From: CAIKZJ01 sp964626015
GTDB taxonomy: Bacteria > Bacteroidota > Ignavibacteria > Tepidaquicellales > Tepidaquicellaceae
DNA length: 64,000 nucleotides
Assembly: GCA_964626015.1 (NCBI GenBank)
Contig: CAZVCC010000004.1
Location: 1-64,000, forward strand
Reading direction: 5' to 3'
Below are positions 16,451 through 23,844 of the stretch, piece after piece. The position numbers and the translations under genes are program-made. Under the pieces are notes generated by a model that had not been told where the DNA came from, searched no databases, and saw only the letters and a list, made by a program, of their open reading frames with translations. Each line of letters begins with the position of its first letter. Within the stretch, counting starts at the first letter, position 1.

Positions 16451-17935
16451 ATGTGCGGAATTGCAGTCATTATTGGAGAGAAAAATAAGGAAAGATTGAA
16501 GGAAATGATGCTAAAAATGAAACACCGCGGACCTGATGATAAGGGTACTTTTTTCAAAGGGGACGTATCTCTGGGACATTTAAGGCTTTCAATAATTGAC
16601 CTGAATACTGGTAAGCAGCCAATATACAATGAGAAGGGCGATAAATGCATTGTTCTGAACGGGGAAATATACAACTTCAGAACATTATACGATGTATTGA
16701 AGGATAAACACAATTTCAGTACAAAAACAGATACAGAGGTAATCATTCATCTTTACGAAGAATACGGAGAAAATTGTGTTGACTATCTTGAAGGAATGTT
16801 TTGTTTTGCAATTTATGATAACGGGAAAGTATTCATTGCAAGAGACAGAATTGGAATAAAACCGTTATATTTTGGTTACTTAAATGGTCGAATGCATTTT
16901 GCATCAGAAATAAAAGCACTCAAAGGCTGCGATAACATTGAGATATTTCCACCCGGAAATACTTACTCATCTATAGAAGGATTTAAACAATATTATTCAT
17001 TACCGAAGTTGAATAAAAGTGATGAATGCCACGATGAAGATGAGCTTACGAAGAAAATTAAACAGGAATTGACTGCTGCCGTTGAAAAAAGAATGGTCTC
17101 AGATGTACCGGTGGGTGTTTTTCTTAGCGGCGGACTTGACAGCAGTATTATTGCTTACATAATGAAGGAATACAATCCTGACTTACATACTTTTTCTGCA
17201 GGATTTAAAAACTCTCCTGACTTAATAGCAGCCAGAAAAGTTGCCGATTATCTCGGAACAAAACATTATGAGTATGTTTACGACCTCGATGATATGCTTG
17301 GAGTAATAACAGATGTTATTTATTATCTTGAATCATTTGATGCCCCGCTTGTAAGAAGTTCTATTCCGGGATATATGGTAGCAAAACTGGCGTCGAAATA
17401 CGTAAAGGTAATACTAACCGGAGAAGGAGCTGATGAACTTTTCAGCGGATACCATTATTTAAAAGATTTTGACGTTGAACATATAAATGCAGAGCTATTG
17501 CGAATAACTGCAAATCTTCATAACAGCAATCTTCAGAGAACAGACAGAATGACGATGGCGCATTCTGTCGAAGGGAGAGTGCCTTTTCTTGACCCTAACT
17601 TTGTAAAACTTGCTTTTAATATTCCTCCAATACAGAAAATTCCTGATGAAAACAATATCGGGAAAGTGCTGTTAAGAAAAGCTTTTGAGGGATGTTTGCC
17701 CGAAGAAATATTATGGCGTACGAAAGCGAAGTTCTCAGAGGGTGCGGGTTCGTCTGATTCGATAAAAGAATATATTGAGGACAAGATAACTGAAAATGAG
17801 TTCTTTATGGAAAGGGCAAACAGTAGTGTTGATATAAGGTCAAAAGAAGAGCTTTTCTATTACAGAATTTACAGATCGTATTATGATTACGTAGATGACG
17901 TAAAAGTACTCGGTAGAACAAGAGATTTTAATTGA
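16451..17935 (+). CDS. asnB: Asparagine synthase (glutamine-hydrolysing)
   Basis: A 494-residue amidotransferase. Cys2 directly after Met is the glutaminase nucleophile (MCGIAVI); HRGPDDKG and NGEIYN belong to the same domain. The synthetase half has the ATP PP-loop SGGLDSS near residue 228 and TGEGADELFSGYHYL. All key residues are present, so it should activate a carboxylate with ATP and amidate it with ammonia from glutamine; aspartate is the usual acceptor. It is shorter than E. coli AsnB (554) and lacks some C-terminal sequence. Third gene of the opine-DH/B12 operon, with GGAG before the ATG, so its acceptor might be a special metabolite. A terminator overlaps the stop. Confidence 0.88.
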   Translation: MCGIAVIIGEKNKERLKEMMLKMKHRGPDDKGTFFKGDVSLGHLRLSIIDLNTGKQPIYNEKGDKCIVLNGEIYNFRTLYDVLKDKHNFSTKTDTEVIIHLYEEYGENCVDYLEGMFCFAIYDNGKVFIARDRIGIKPLYFGYLNGRMHFASEIKALKGCDNIEIFPPGNTYSSIEGFKQYYSLPKLNKSDECHDEDELTKKIKQELTAAVEKRMVSDVPVGVFLSGGLDSSIIAYIMKEYNPDLHTFSAGFKNSPDLIAARKVADYLGTKHYEYVYDLDDMLGVITDVIYYLESFDAPLVRSSIPGYMVAKLASKYVKVILTGEGADELFSGYHYLKDFDVEHINAELLRITANLHNSNLQRTDRMTMAHSVEGRVPFLDPNFVKLAFNIPPIQKIPDENNIGKVLLRKAFEGCLPEEILWRTKAKFSEGAGSSDSIKEYIEDKITENEFFMERANSSVDIRSKEELFYYRIYRSYYDYVDDVKVLGRTRDFN

Positions 17936-17980
17936 AATCGCCTTGAATCTAAAACATCCATGTAAAGGTGATTTAATTTT
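17935..17980 (+). terminator. Probable terminator of the opine-DH operon
   Basis: AAATCGCCTT pairs with AAGGTGATTT (10 bp, one G-T) across a ~20-nt loop and is followed by AATTTTATCTT. It starts at the asnB stop codon and closes the three-gene operon before iorA. Confidence 0.6.
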
Positions 17981-18066
17981 ATCTTACAATTCTATTATCG
18001 ATTTATTAATTTACATTATTACAATACCTCAATTGTTTTTAATACCAAAAATAAATTATATTATTT

Positions 18067-19832
18067 ATGCAGAAACTTGTTTTATTAGGAGATGAAGCGA
18101 TAGCGCAAGCTGCTATTGATGCGGGTATCAGCGGAATTTATGCATATCCGGGAACACCCTCCACTGAAATAACGGAATACGTTCAGCAATCAAAAGAGGC
18201 TAAATCGAAAGGAATACGTTCGTCCTGGTCGGCGAATGAAAAAACAGCTATGGAAGCGGCTCTTGGGATGAGCTATGCAGGAAAACGTTCTATGGTTTGT
18301 ATGAAACACGTTGGTTTGAATGTAGCTGCAGACCCATTTGTTAACTCCGCAATAACTGGTGCAAACGGCGGTATGCTTGTTGTTTCTGCCGATGACCCAT
18401 CAATGCATTCGTCGCAGAATGAACAGGATTCGAGGGTGTTTGCTAAGTTTGCATTTATTCCCGTGCTTGAACCCGCAAATCAGCAGGAAGCTTATGATAT
18501 GGTTCATTACGGTTATGAAATGTCTGAGAAATACAGGATACCAGTGATGATTAGGATTACAACAAGACTTGCGCATTCAAGGGCAGGGGTTGTTCTTAAA
18601 GAAAAACTGGAGCAGAATAAAATTAATATTCCGAAGAATCCAATCCAGTTTGTACTGCTGCCGGCTAATGCGAGGAAGCAATACAAAGTATTACTGGAAA
18701 ATCAAAAACATTTTGTTAATGAATCAGAAACAAGCGGTAATAACAGATACATTGACGGTAAGGATAAGAGTATAGGGGTTATTGCAAGCGGAATTGGTTA
18801 TAACTATCTTATGGAAAATTATGACGGCGATTGTCCATATCCGGTGCTTAAAATATCACAGTATCCATTACCTTACAATCTTGTAAATAAAATTGCGAAA
18901 GAATGTAAAGAGCTGCTGATTCTTGAAGAAGGTTCCCCGATGATAGAAGAAATGCTAAGAGGATTTCTCGATAATTCACTTAAGATAAAGGGAAGGTTGA
19001 GCGGTGAAATTCCACGGGACGGAGAGCTTAATCCGAACATTGCTGCAAGAGCACTCGGGCTAACGGATACAGTCGGAAATGATATTCCTGCACTCGTATC
19101 TCCAAGACCACCTTCATTATGCGCAGGCTGTCCTCATATAGATTCTTACCTTGACCTGAATGCTGTGCTTGAAGAGTACACACCCGGTAGGGTTTTTGCA
19201 GATATAGGTTGTTATACACTTGGTGCATTGCCTCCGTATAATTCAATTAATTCTTGTGTTGATATGGGAGCATCAATTACAATGGCTAAAGGAGCATCGG
19301 ATGCGGGTTTACGTCCTGCTGTTGCTGTTATAGGCGACTCGACTTTTACGCACAGCGGTATTACAGGCTTGCTGGACTGTGTTAATGATAATACTCCCGT
19401 AACCGTGTTTATTCTAGATAATGCTACAACGGGTATGACTGGTGGTCAGGTATCATCGGCATCCGGACACATCGAAGAAATCTGCAAAGGTCTTGGTGTC
19501 GAAGAAGAGCATATACATATACTTAATCCTATGAAGAGGAATCATGCAGAAAATATGAAGGTAATTGAGCAGGAATTGGAATATGAAGGAGTATCAGTGA
19601 TTATCCCAAGAAGAGAATGCATACAAACAATTGGCAAGCATAAGAAAGAAAAGACAGGCGGNNNNNNNNNNNNNNNNNNNNNNNNNNNNNNNNNNNNNNN
19701 NNNNNNNNNNNNNNNNNNNNNNNNNNNNNNNNNNNNNNNNNNNNNNNNNNNNNNNNNNNNNCAAGAAGAGAATGCATACAAACAATTGGCAAGCATAAGA
19801 AAGAAAAGACAGGCGGAGAGAAACCGAAATAA
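18067..19832 (+). CDS. iorA: Indolepyruvate:ferredoxin oxidoreductase alpha subunit (interrupted by N gap)
   Basis: TPP-dependent subunit of the enzyme that oxidatively decarboxylates aryl pyruvates such as indolepyruvate to acyl-CoA. The N-terminal pyrimidine-binding domain shows YAYPGTPSTEITEY and WSANEKTAMEAALG; the C-terminal half has the TPP-domain PSLCAGCPHID and GDSTFTHSGITGLLD. Positions 19662-19761 are N. The 55 bases on both sides are the same, and joining them there gives an in-frame 536-residue protein ending TGGEKPK at 19832; reading through the Ns to 19887 is an artefact. The C-terminal 2x[4Fe-4S] ferredoxin domain of classical IorA is absent: the chain ends soon after PRRECIQT. 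Partner iorB is at 20492. Confidence 0.85.
19662..19761. other. 100-N scaffold gap with duplicated flanks
   Basis: Exactly 100 N. The 55 bases before it (19607-19661) are repeated exactly after it (19762-19816). This is the pattern left when two contigs that overlap are joined by a default-size gap. Collapsing the overlap restores an open iorA frame, so probably no sequence is missing. Confidence 0.9.
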
Positions 19833-19871
19833 GTATTTAATTTGTCGATATTTTGTAAAAGAAAAGATTGA

Positions 19872-19901
19872 ACCACTAAGACACTAAGGGCACTAAGAAA
19901 T
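19872..19901 (+). repeat. Left inverted-repeat arm (CACTAAG units)
   Basis: Three CACTAAG units at 19874, 19882 and 19891 (spacing 8 then 9 bp), starting ACCACTAAG and ending AAGAAAT. The reverse complement is found at 20427-20456 with the same 8/9 spacing. It begins about 40 bp after the corrected iorA stop. Confidence 0.85.
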
Positions 19902-19989
19902 AATGTTAAAATTAAAATTATTTAATAAGTAAACTGTTGGTGAAAATTTTAAAATGATTTAAATTTGTTTAAAGTTTAGTAAATAGGAT

Positions 19990-20400
19990 ATGCTGACTCA
20001 AAAACAGGTAAATGATTTGGCATACAAAATTGTTGGATGTGCAATAGTGGTCCATAATTACTTTGGTCCTGGATTGCTGGAGTCTGTTTATGAAGAGTGC
20101 TTTATTGACGAACTGAAGAATAAAGGAATGAATGTGATTTCGCAGTTAGAAATCCCGCTTGAATATAAAGGCAAAAAGTTGAGAAATAATCTTAGAATTG
20201 ATTTATTGGTTAATGATTTAATTATTGTTGAAATAAAAGCAGTTGAAAATATCTTACCGATTCACAAAGCACAATTGTTAACATATTTAAAATTATTGAA
20301 TAAACCTAAAGGACTATTAATAAACTTTAACAGTGAAAATATTACGAGTTCAATGGTTCCTTTAGTAACAGAAGAATTTATGAAATTATTAAAAGAATAA
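19990..20400 (+). CDS. GxxExxY protein (PD-(D/E)XK nuclease-like)
   Basis: A 136-residue protein that fits the GxxExxY family (PF13366-type): GPGLLESVYEECF carries the naming motif G-x-x-E-x-x-Y, and the following LRIDLLVNDLIIVEIKAVE has the D...ExK arrangement of PD-(D/E)XK nucleases. Length is normal. The family is patchily spread across bacteria and archaea, often in several copies per genome; its function is unknown, and nuclease activity is suspected from the fold only. It is AT-richer than iorA and iorB, between which it lies, and it is flanked by inverted CACTAAG repeats. Both points favour arrival by transfer. No RBS is obvious; ATG at 19990. Confidence 0.85.
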   Translation: MLTQKQVNDLAYKIVGCAIVVHNYFGPGLLESVYEECFIDELKNKGMNVISQLEIPLEYKGKKLRNNLRIDLLVNDLIIVEIKAVENILPIHKAQLLTYLKLLNKPKGLLINFNSENITSSMVPLVTEEFMKLLKE

Positions 20401-20426
20401 ATTGCTCTAAGTTTGCTGAGTGTTTG

Positions 20427-20456
20427 ATTTCTTAGTGCACTTAGTGCCTTAGTGGT
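20427..20456 (-). repeat. Right inverted-repeat arm (CACTAAG units)
   Basis: Reads CTTAGTG units on the + strand and ends AGTGGT. It is the reverse complement of the left arm at 19872-19901, with two mismatches in 30 bases. Degenerate extra units (CTCTAAG, GCTGAG) precede it at 20404-20421. Confidence 0.85.
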
Positions 20457-20491
20457 GATAAAGAGTTTAAATTATTGAAAGGTTTTAAAGT

Positions 20492-21073
20492 ATGAAGAAA
20501 GATATTATTTTAGCGGGTGTAGGCGGACAGGGAATTCTCTCTATCGCATCAATTATCGGTGTAGCTGCGGTTAATCTCGGGCTTTTTGTCAAGCAGGCAG
20601 AAGTACACGGCATGAGTCAGAGAGGCGGTGATGTTCAGTCGCATCTGAGACTATCAAGCAAAGAAATATTTTCGGACCTTATACCATTTGGAAAGGCAGA
20701 TATGATAATTTCTGTTGAGCCGATGGAATCTTTAAGGTATCTTCCTTACCTGTCAAAAGATGGTTGGATAATTACAAATGTAAAACCATTTGTGAACATC
20801 ACGAATTATCCTCCGATTGAGAACGTTATAAAAGAGCTCGAAACTCATCAAAACCAAATATCTCTTGATGCGGACAAGATTGCCCGTGAATCCGGCTCTC
20901 TGAAATCAGCAAACATGGTAATTCTGGGTGCCGCATCTCCGTTTATTGATATTGCTTATGATAAACTCGAAGAAGCCATCAGGTTCGTATTCGGGCGAAA
21001 AGGTGATGATGTAGTAAACGTAAATTTAAAAGCATTAAAAGCCGGCCGCGATATTGCGGATAAAATAAATTAA
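20492..21073 (+). CDS. iorB: Indolepyruvate:ferredoxin oxidoreductase beta subunit
   Basis: A 193-residue gamma-type subunit of 2-oxoacid:ferredoxin oxidoreductases. The N-terminus IILAGVGGQGILSIASIIG and the following EVHGMSQRGGDVQSHLR are the family hallmarks. It forms the heteromer with IorA and helps bind CoA and the substrate. Normally iorB directly follows iorA; here 660 bp separate them because of the GxxExxY cassette, so expression of iorB may rely on read-through or a new promoter. It is followed after 8 bp by a secreted propeller gene, which is functionally unrelated but might share the transcript. Confidence 0.9.
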   Translation: MKKDIILAGVGGQGILSIASIIGVAAVNLGLFVKQAEVHGMSQRGGDVQSHLRLSSKEIFSDLIPFGKADMIISVEPMESLRYLPYLSKDGWIITNVKPFVNITNYPPIENVIKELETHQNQISLDADKIARESGSLKSANMVILGAASPFIDIAYDKLEEAIRFVFGRKGDDVVNVNLKALKAGRDIADKIN

Positions 21074-21081
21074 TAAGAAAT

Positions 21082-23229
21082 ATGAAAAATCTCATTCTAA
21101 TTCTGATATCTGTAATTGCTATTACAAGTACGATATCGGCAGCTGATTCACTTGTTGTCAGTACGGTGAAAACCGGTGTAACAGGTGGCGATATGCAGTC
21201 TATTGAATTCATAAATGCAAGTACGGGTTACATTATTGCGGATGATGCCTCATATCCGGAGAATTATACTATATTGAAAACGACCGACGGCGGTCTTAAC
21301 TGGGTTAGCTTGATTGTACCCGCACTGACACTAAGACCTCGTTCTATGGATTTTGTGAGCGCTACTGTAGGTTACATTGCAGGATATTCGGGTATGGTAT
21401 TAAAGACGACAGACGGTGGTCTTACCTGGACAGCGTTAACAACAGGTGTGACAAATAACCTTAATGATGTAAAATTCTGGGATGCAAATCTTGGCTATAT
21501 TGCAGGAACTTCCGGTTTAGTTATGAAAACAACAGACGGCGGATCTACGTGGGTTACTCAGTCAACAACAGGAACAAATGCAAGGTATGCGATTGAGTTC
21601 TTAAGCCAGAATGAAGTTATGGTCGCCAGTTCGAGTTCTACTATTACGAAGACAACAGATGGCGGTACTTCATGGACAGTACAGACAATGCCTACTTCTG
21701 CAATAACTCTTTACGATATTAAGAAAGTAAGTTCCAGTACTATCTGGGTTTGTGGTTCCAGTCAGGTTATATTCAAATCTACTGATTCAGGTGTATCGTT
21801 CACAACAGCACTTGATAACGGTACGTCTGCACTTTATATGATGGATTTTGCAGACTCATTAAGAGGTATGTTTGTAAGCTCAAACGGACTTAATTATAGA
21901 ACGACTAATGGCGGGGTGTCATTCGATAGTTCTGCTGTTAATACATTTACCGCACAGGTATGCAGAGCGGTCTATATGAAATCTCCAACAGAAATCATCG
22001 TTGGGGCTGATATGGGAAATATACTCCGTACAACAAACGGCGGTGTATCTTGGAATTTGTTAACAACAGCTTCATATCTTTACGGTATGAATTTTCTTAA
22101 TACTACAACTGGGATGTGCGTAGGATACAGAGGTATTGTTCTAAAGACAACAAACGGAGCTGTAAGCTGGACTGATAGTAAATCTATAAACGGATTTGAA
22201 GCTTATGACGTGAAAATGGTCAATGCAAATTCTGTTTTTGTTTGTGCTGCTTCCGGCAGAATTTATTACTCCTCAGACGGCGGAAATACATTCGTTGAAA
22301 GAAATGCTCCACTGTTAACGAGCACTGTTAAAACTATTTGGTTCTTCAATATTAATGAAGGTTTTGCGGGTAACGAAGCGGGAAATATATACAGAACAAC
22401 CGACGGAGGATTATCTTGGAATTCTGTATTTAGTTTCGGAACAAGCAACAATAATGTTGAAGATATTTATTTTGTGAATGACAGTATCGGCTTTGCATGC
22501 GGTGACGTGGGCAAATTTGTGAAAACTACAAACAGAGGTCTGACTTGGGACAGTACAGGAATTGACGGTCCGGGAACAAAGACTTTGTGGGAAATGTCGT
22601 TTCTTAATGAAAATACAGGATACATAGGCTCTACTAACGGATGTATTTATAAAACGAGTAATGGTGGTGCTGACTGGACTTTGCAGAATGACACAACAGG
22701 TCTATTTGGTATCGATATAATAGATATTGAAGCAGTTAGTGAAACAAGAGGGATAGCAACCGGCGAGCAGGGTAAACTTTTTAAAATGGTGAATTTGAAC
22801 CAATGGGTTCTTGATAAAACAATATTAACAAATTGGGGTTTAGGTGATAATTTATGGAATGTTAATTTTGTCAGTACTAACGTAGCATTTTTATCGGGAT
22901 ACTATGGTACTGTTTATAAAGTTGACGTACTTACGGGTACGAGTACCGGAAATGAACAAGCAGCATCGGATTATTCACTAAGTCAGAATTTTCCAAATCC
23001 TTTTAATCCAATTACAAACATTGAATTCAGCATACCAAAGCAGGAGTTTGTTACTATGAAGGTATATAATCTGCTGGGTAAAGAAGTCAAAACCCTTGTT
23101 AGCAGTAATTTACATACAGGTAAATATTCTGTTCATTTTAATGCAGAAAATCTACCAAGCGGAATATATTTTTATAAGTTAACTTCGGGCACATTTTCAT
23201 TAGTAAAGAAAATGACCCTTATCAAATGA
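21082..23229 (+). CDS. YCF48-like propeller protein with T9SS sorting domain
   Basis: A 715-residue secreted protein: a signal peptide ending TISAA, then about 13-14 repeats of the type NxxTGYIAGxxGxVxKTTDGGxTW (YCF48/BNR-like blades), enough for two propellers. It ends with a T9SS type A domain (NFPNPFNPITNI, LLGKEVKTLV, LPSGIYFYKLTSGTF, KKMTLIK). Probably cell-surface or released; a binding or structural role is likely because no catalytic residues typical of sialidases are seen. Starts 8 bp after iorB. The CTD is more distant from that of the fragment at 23350 than the CTD at 31773 is. Confidence 0.82.
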   Translation: MKNLILILISVIAITSTISAADSLVVSTVKTGVTGGDMQSIEFINASTGYIIADDASYPENYTILKTTDGGLNWVSLIVPALTLRPRSMDFVSATVGYIAGYSGMVLKTTDGGLTWTALTTGVTNNLNDVKFWDANLGYIAGTSGLVMKTTDGGSTWVTQSTTGTNARYAIEFLSQNEVMVASSSSTITKTTDGGTSWTVQTMPTSAITLYDIKKVSSSTIWVCGSSQVIFKSTDSGVSFTTALDNGTSALYMMDFADSLRGMFVSSNGLNYRTTNGGVSFDSSAVNTFTAQVCRAVYMKSPTEIIVGADMGNILRTTNGGVSWNLLTTASYLYGMNFLNTTTGMCVGYRGIVLKTTNGAVSWTDSKSINGFEAYDVKMVNANSVFVCAASGRIYYSSDGGNTFVERNAPLLTSTVKTIWFFNINEGFAGNEAGNIYRTTDGGLSWNSVFSFGTSNNNVEDIYFVNDSIGFACGDVGKFVKTTNRGLTWDSTGIDGPGTKTLWEMSFLNENTGYIGSTNGCIYKTSNGGADWTLQNDTTGLFGIDIIDIEAVSETRGIATGEQGKLFKMVNLNQWVLDKTILTNWGLGDNLWNVNFVSTNVAFLSGYYGTVYKVDVLTGTSTGNEQAASDYSLSQNFPNPFNPITNIEFSIPKQEFVTMKVYNLLGKEVKTLVSSNLHTGKYSVHFNAENLPSGIYFYKLTSGTFSLVKKMTLIK

Positions 23230-23289
23230 GTGCCAAGTTAAGCTTATACTAAATCCGAAGTAATATCAGATTGAGTTCTAATCAGGTGA

Positions 23290-23311
23290 GGCAGGGAGTT
23301 GCGACCCTGCC
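23290..23311. repeat. GC-rich palindrome (REP-like)
   Basis: GGCAGGG and CCCTGCC form a perfect 7-bp stem around an 8-nt loop. This is unusually GC-rich for this AT-rich genome. It lies just before the orphan sorting-domain fragment. Similar isolated GC-rich palindromes are at 36611, 41637 and 42350. It is not followed by a T run, so it is not a typical terminator. Confidence 0.6.
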
Positions 23312-23349
23312 AAGTCCTGTTCTTGGTAAAGCTCTCCACACCTACACAC

Positions 23350-23544
23350 AGGGTTAGCATAATACTTTATGACATTTCGGGAAGGGAAGTAAAGACACTT
23401 GTAAACGACCAGAGAACAGCAGGATACTACACAATTCAGTTCAACTCGGCAGGACTATCAAGCGGTGTATATTTCTACAGGATAATGACAAAGTCTTCGG
23501 GTGCTGATTTTATTATGGCGAAAAAGATGGTGCTGATTAGATGA
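23350..23544 (+). pseudogene. Orphan T9SS sorting-domain fragment
   Basis: About 62 codons that encode the later part of a T9SS type A domain (SIILYDISGREVKTLV, AGLSSGVYFYRI, then KKMVLIR) and a proper stop. The DNA and protein closely match the end of the gene at 30592-31773. The first part of the domain, including the NYPNPFNP motif, and any cargo are missing. Upstream the frame continues briefly without similarity. It is best seen as the remnant of a paralogous T9SS gene whose body was deleted, or a duplicated CTD cassette. The gene-free stretch 23545-23844 shows only a possible sigma54-like site. Confidence 0.7.
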
Positions 23545-23603
23545 TTCAGAGTATAAATTGACATAAATAAAACATACCTTAAAACAACCCCGGAAATTTT
23601 TAT

Positions 23604-23620
23604 TTGGCATAAAAATTGTT
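23604..23620 (+). promoter_or_regulatory. Sigma54-like promoter (weak)
   Basis: TTGGCATAAAAATTGTT: GG, then 10 nt, then GT at the places of the -24/-12 elements (consensus TTGGCAC...TTGC). The -12 GC is changed to GT. It lies about 220 bp before the giant gene. A near twin with the same deviation is at 32270. Confidence 0.3.
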
Positions 23621-23844
23621 TTGGAAACAAATTGTCTTATTTAATTGTAAAATAAGTGCATTGATAGTAGAACGGTAAATACGGATATTTACACGAACAA
23701 ACAATATGTTTTACTTTGTTAATTTACTTTTAGTACAATATTGTTAAAAATACTGTTAAGGGGGAATTATCTCCAGACAATATTAATATAAAGTTTTCCC
23801 TAAAAAATTAAATTGATTAATCAATTTTGAAAATAACATCTGCC

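Larger units (their letters stand above)
19871..20456 (+). mobile_element. GxxExxY cassette bounded by inverted CACTAAG repeats
   Basis: A 586-bp unit made of a left repeat arm (19872-19901), the GxxExxY gene (19990-20400) and a right arm (20427-20456) in inverted orientation. The arms match at 28 of 30 bases by my count. It lies between iorA and iorB, which are normally adjacent, so the unit looks inserted. There is no transposase in it; the only protein is a PD-(D/E)XK-like one. Whether the GxxExxY protein itself drives mobility is an open question. The right-arm sequence recurs alone at 36704-36724. Confidence 0.6.

Noticed and set aside
18067..19887. A 606-codon iorA reading frame running through the Ns to 19887
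   Set aside because: The Ns are a default gap and the flanks are duplicates; the frame after the gap is shifted relative to the true one. Collapsing the overlap gives a natural stop at 19832.
19872..20456. CRISPR array
   Set aside because: The CACTAAG repeats have 1-2-nt spacers and a 7-bp unit, and no cas genes are present.
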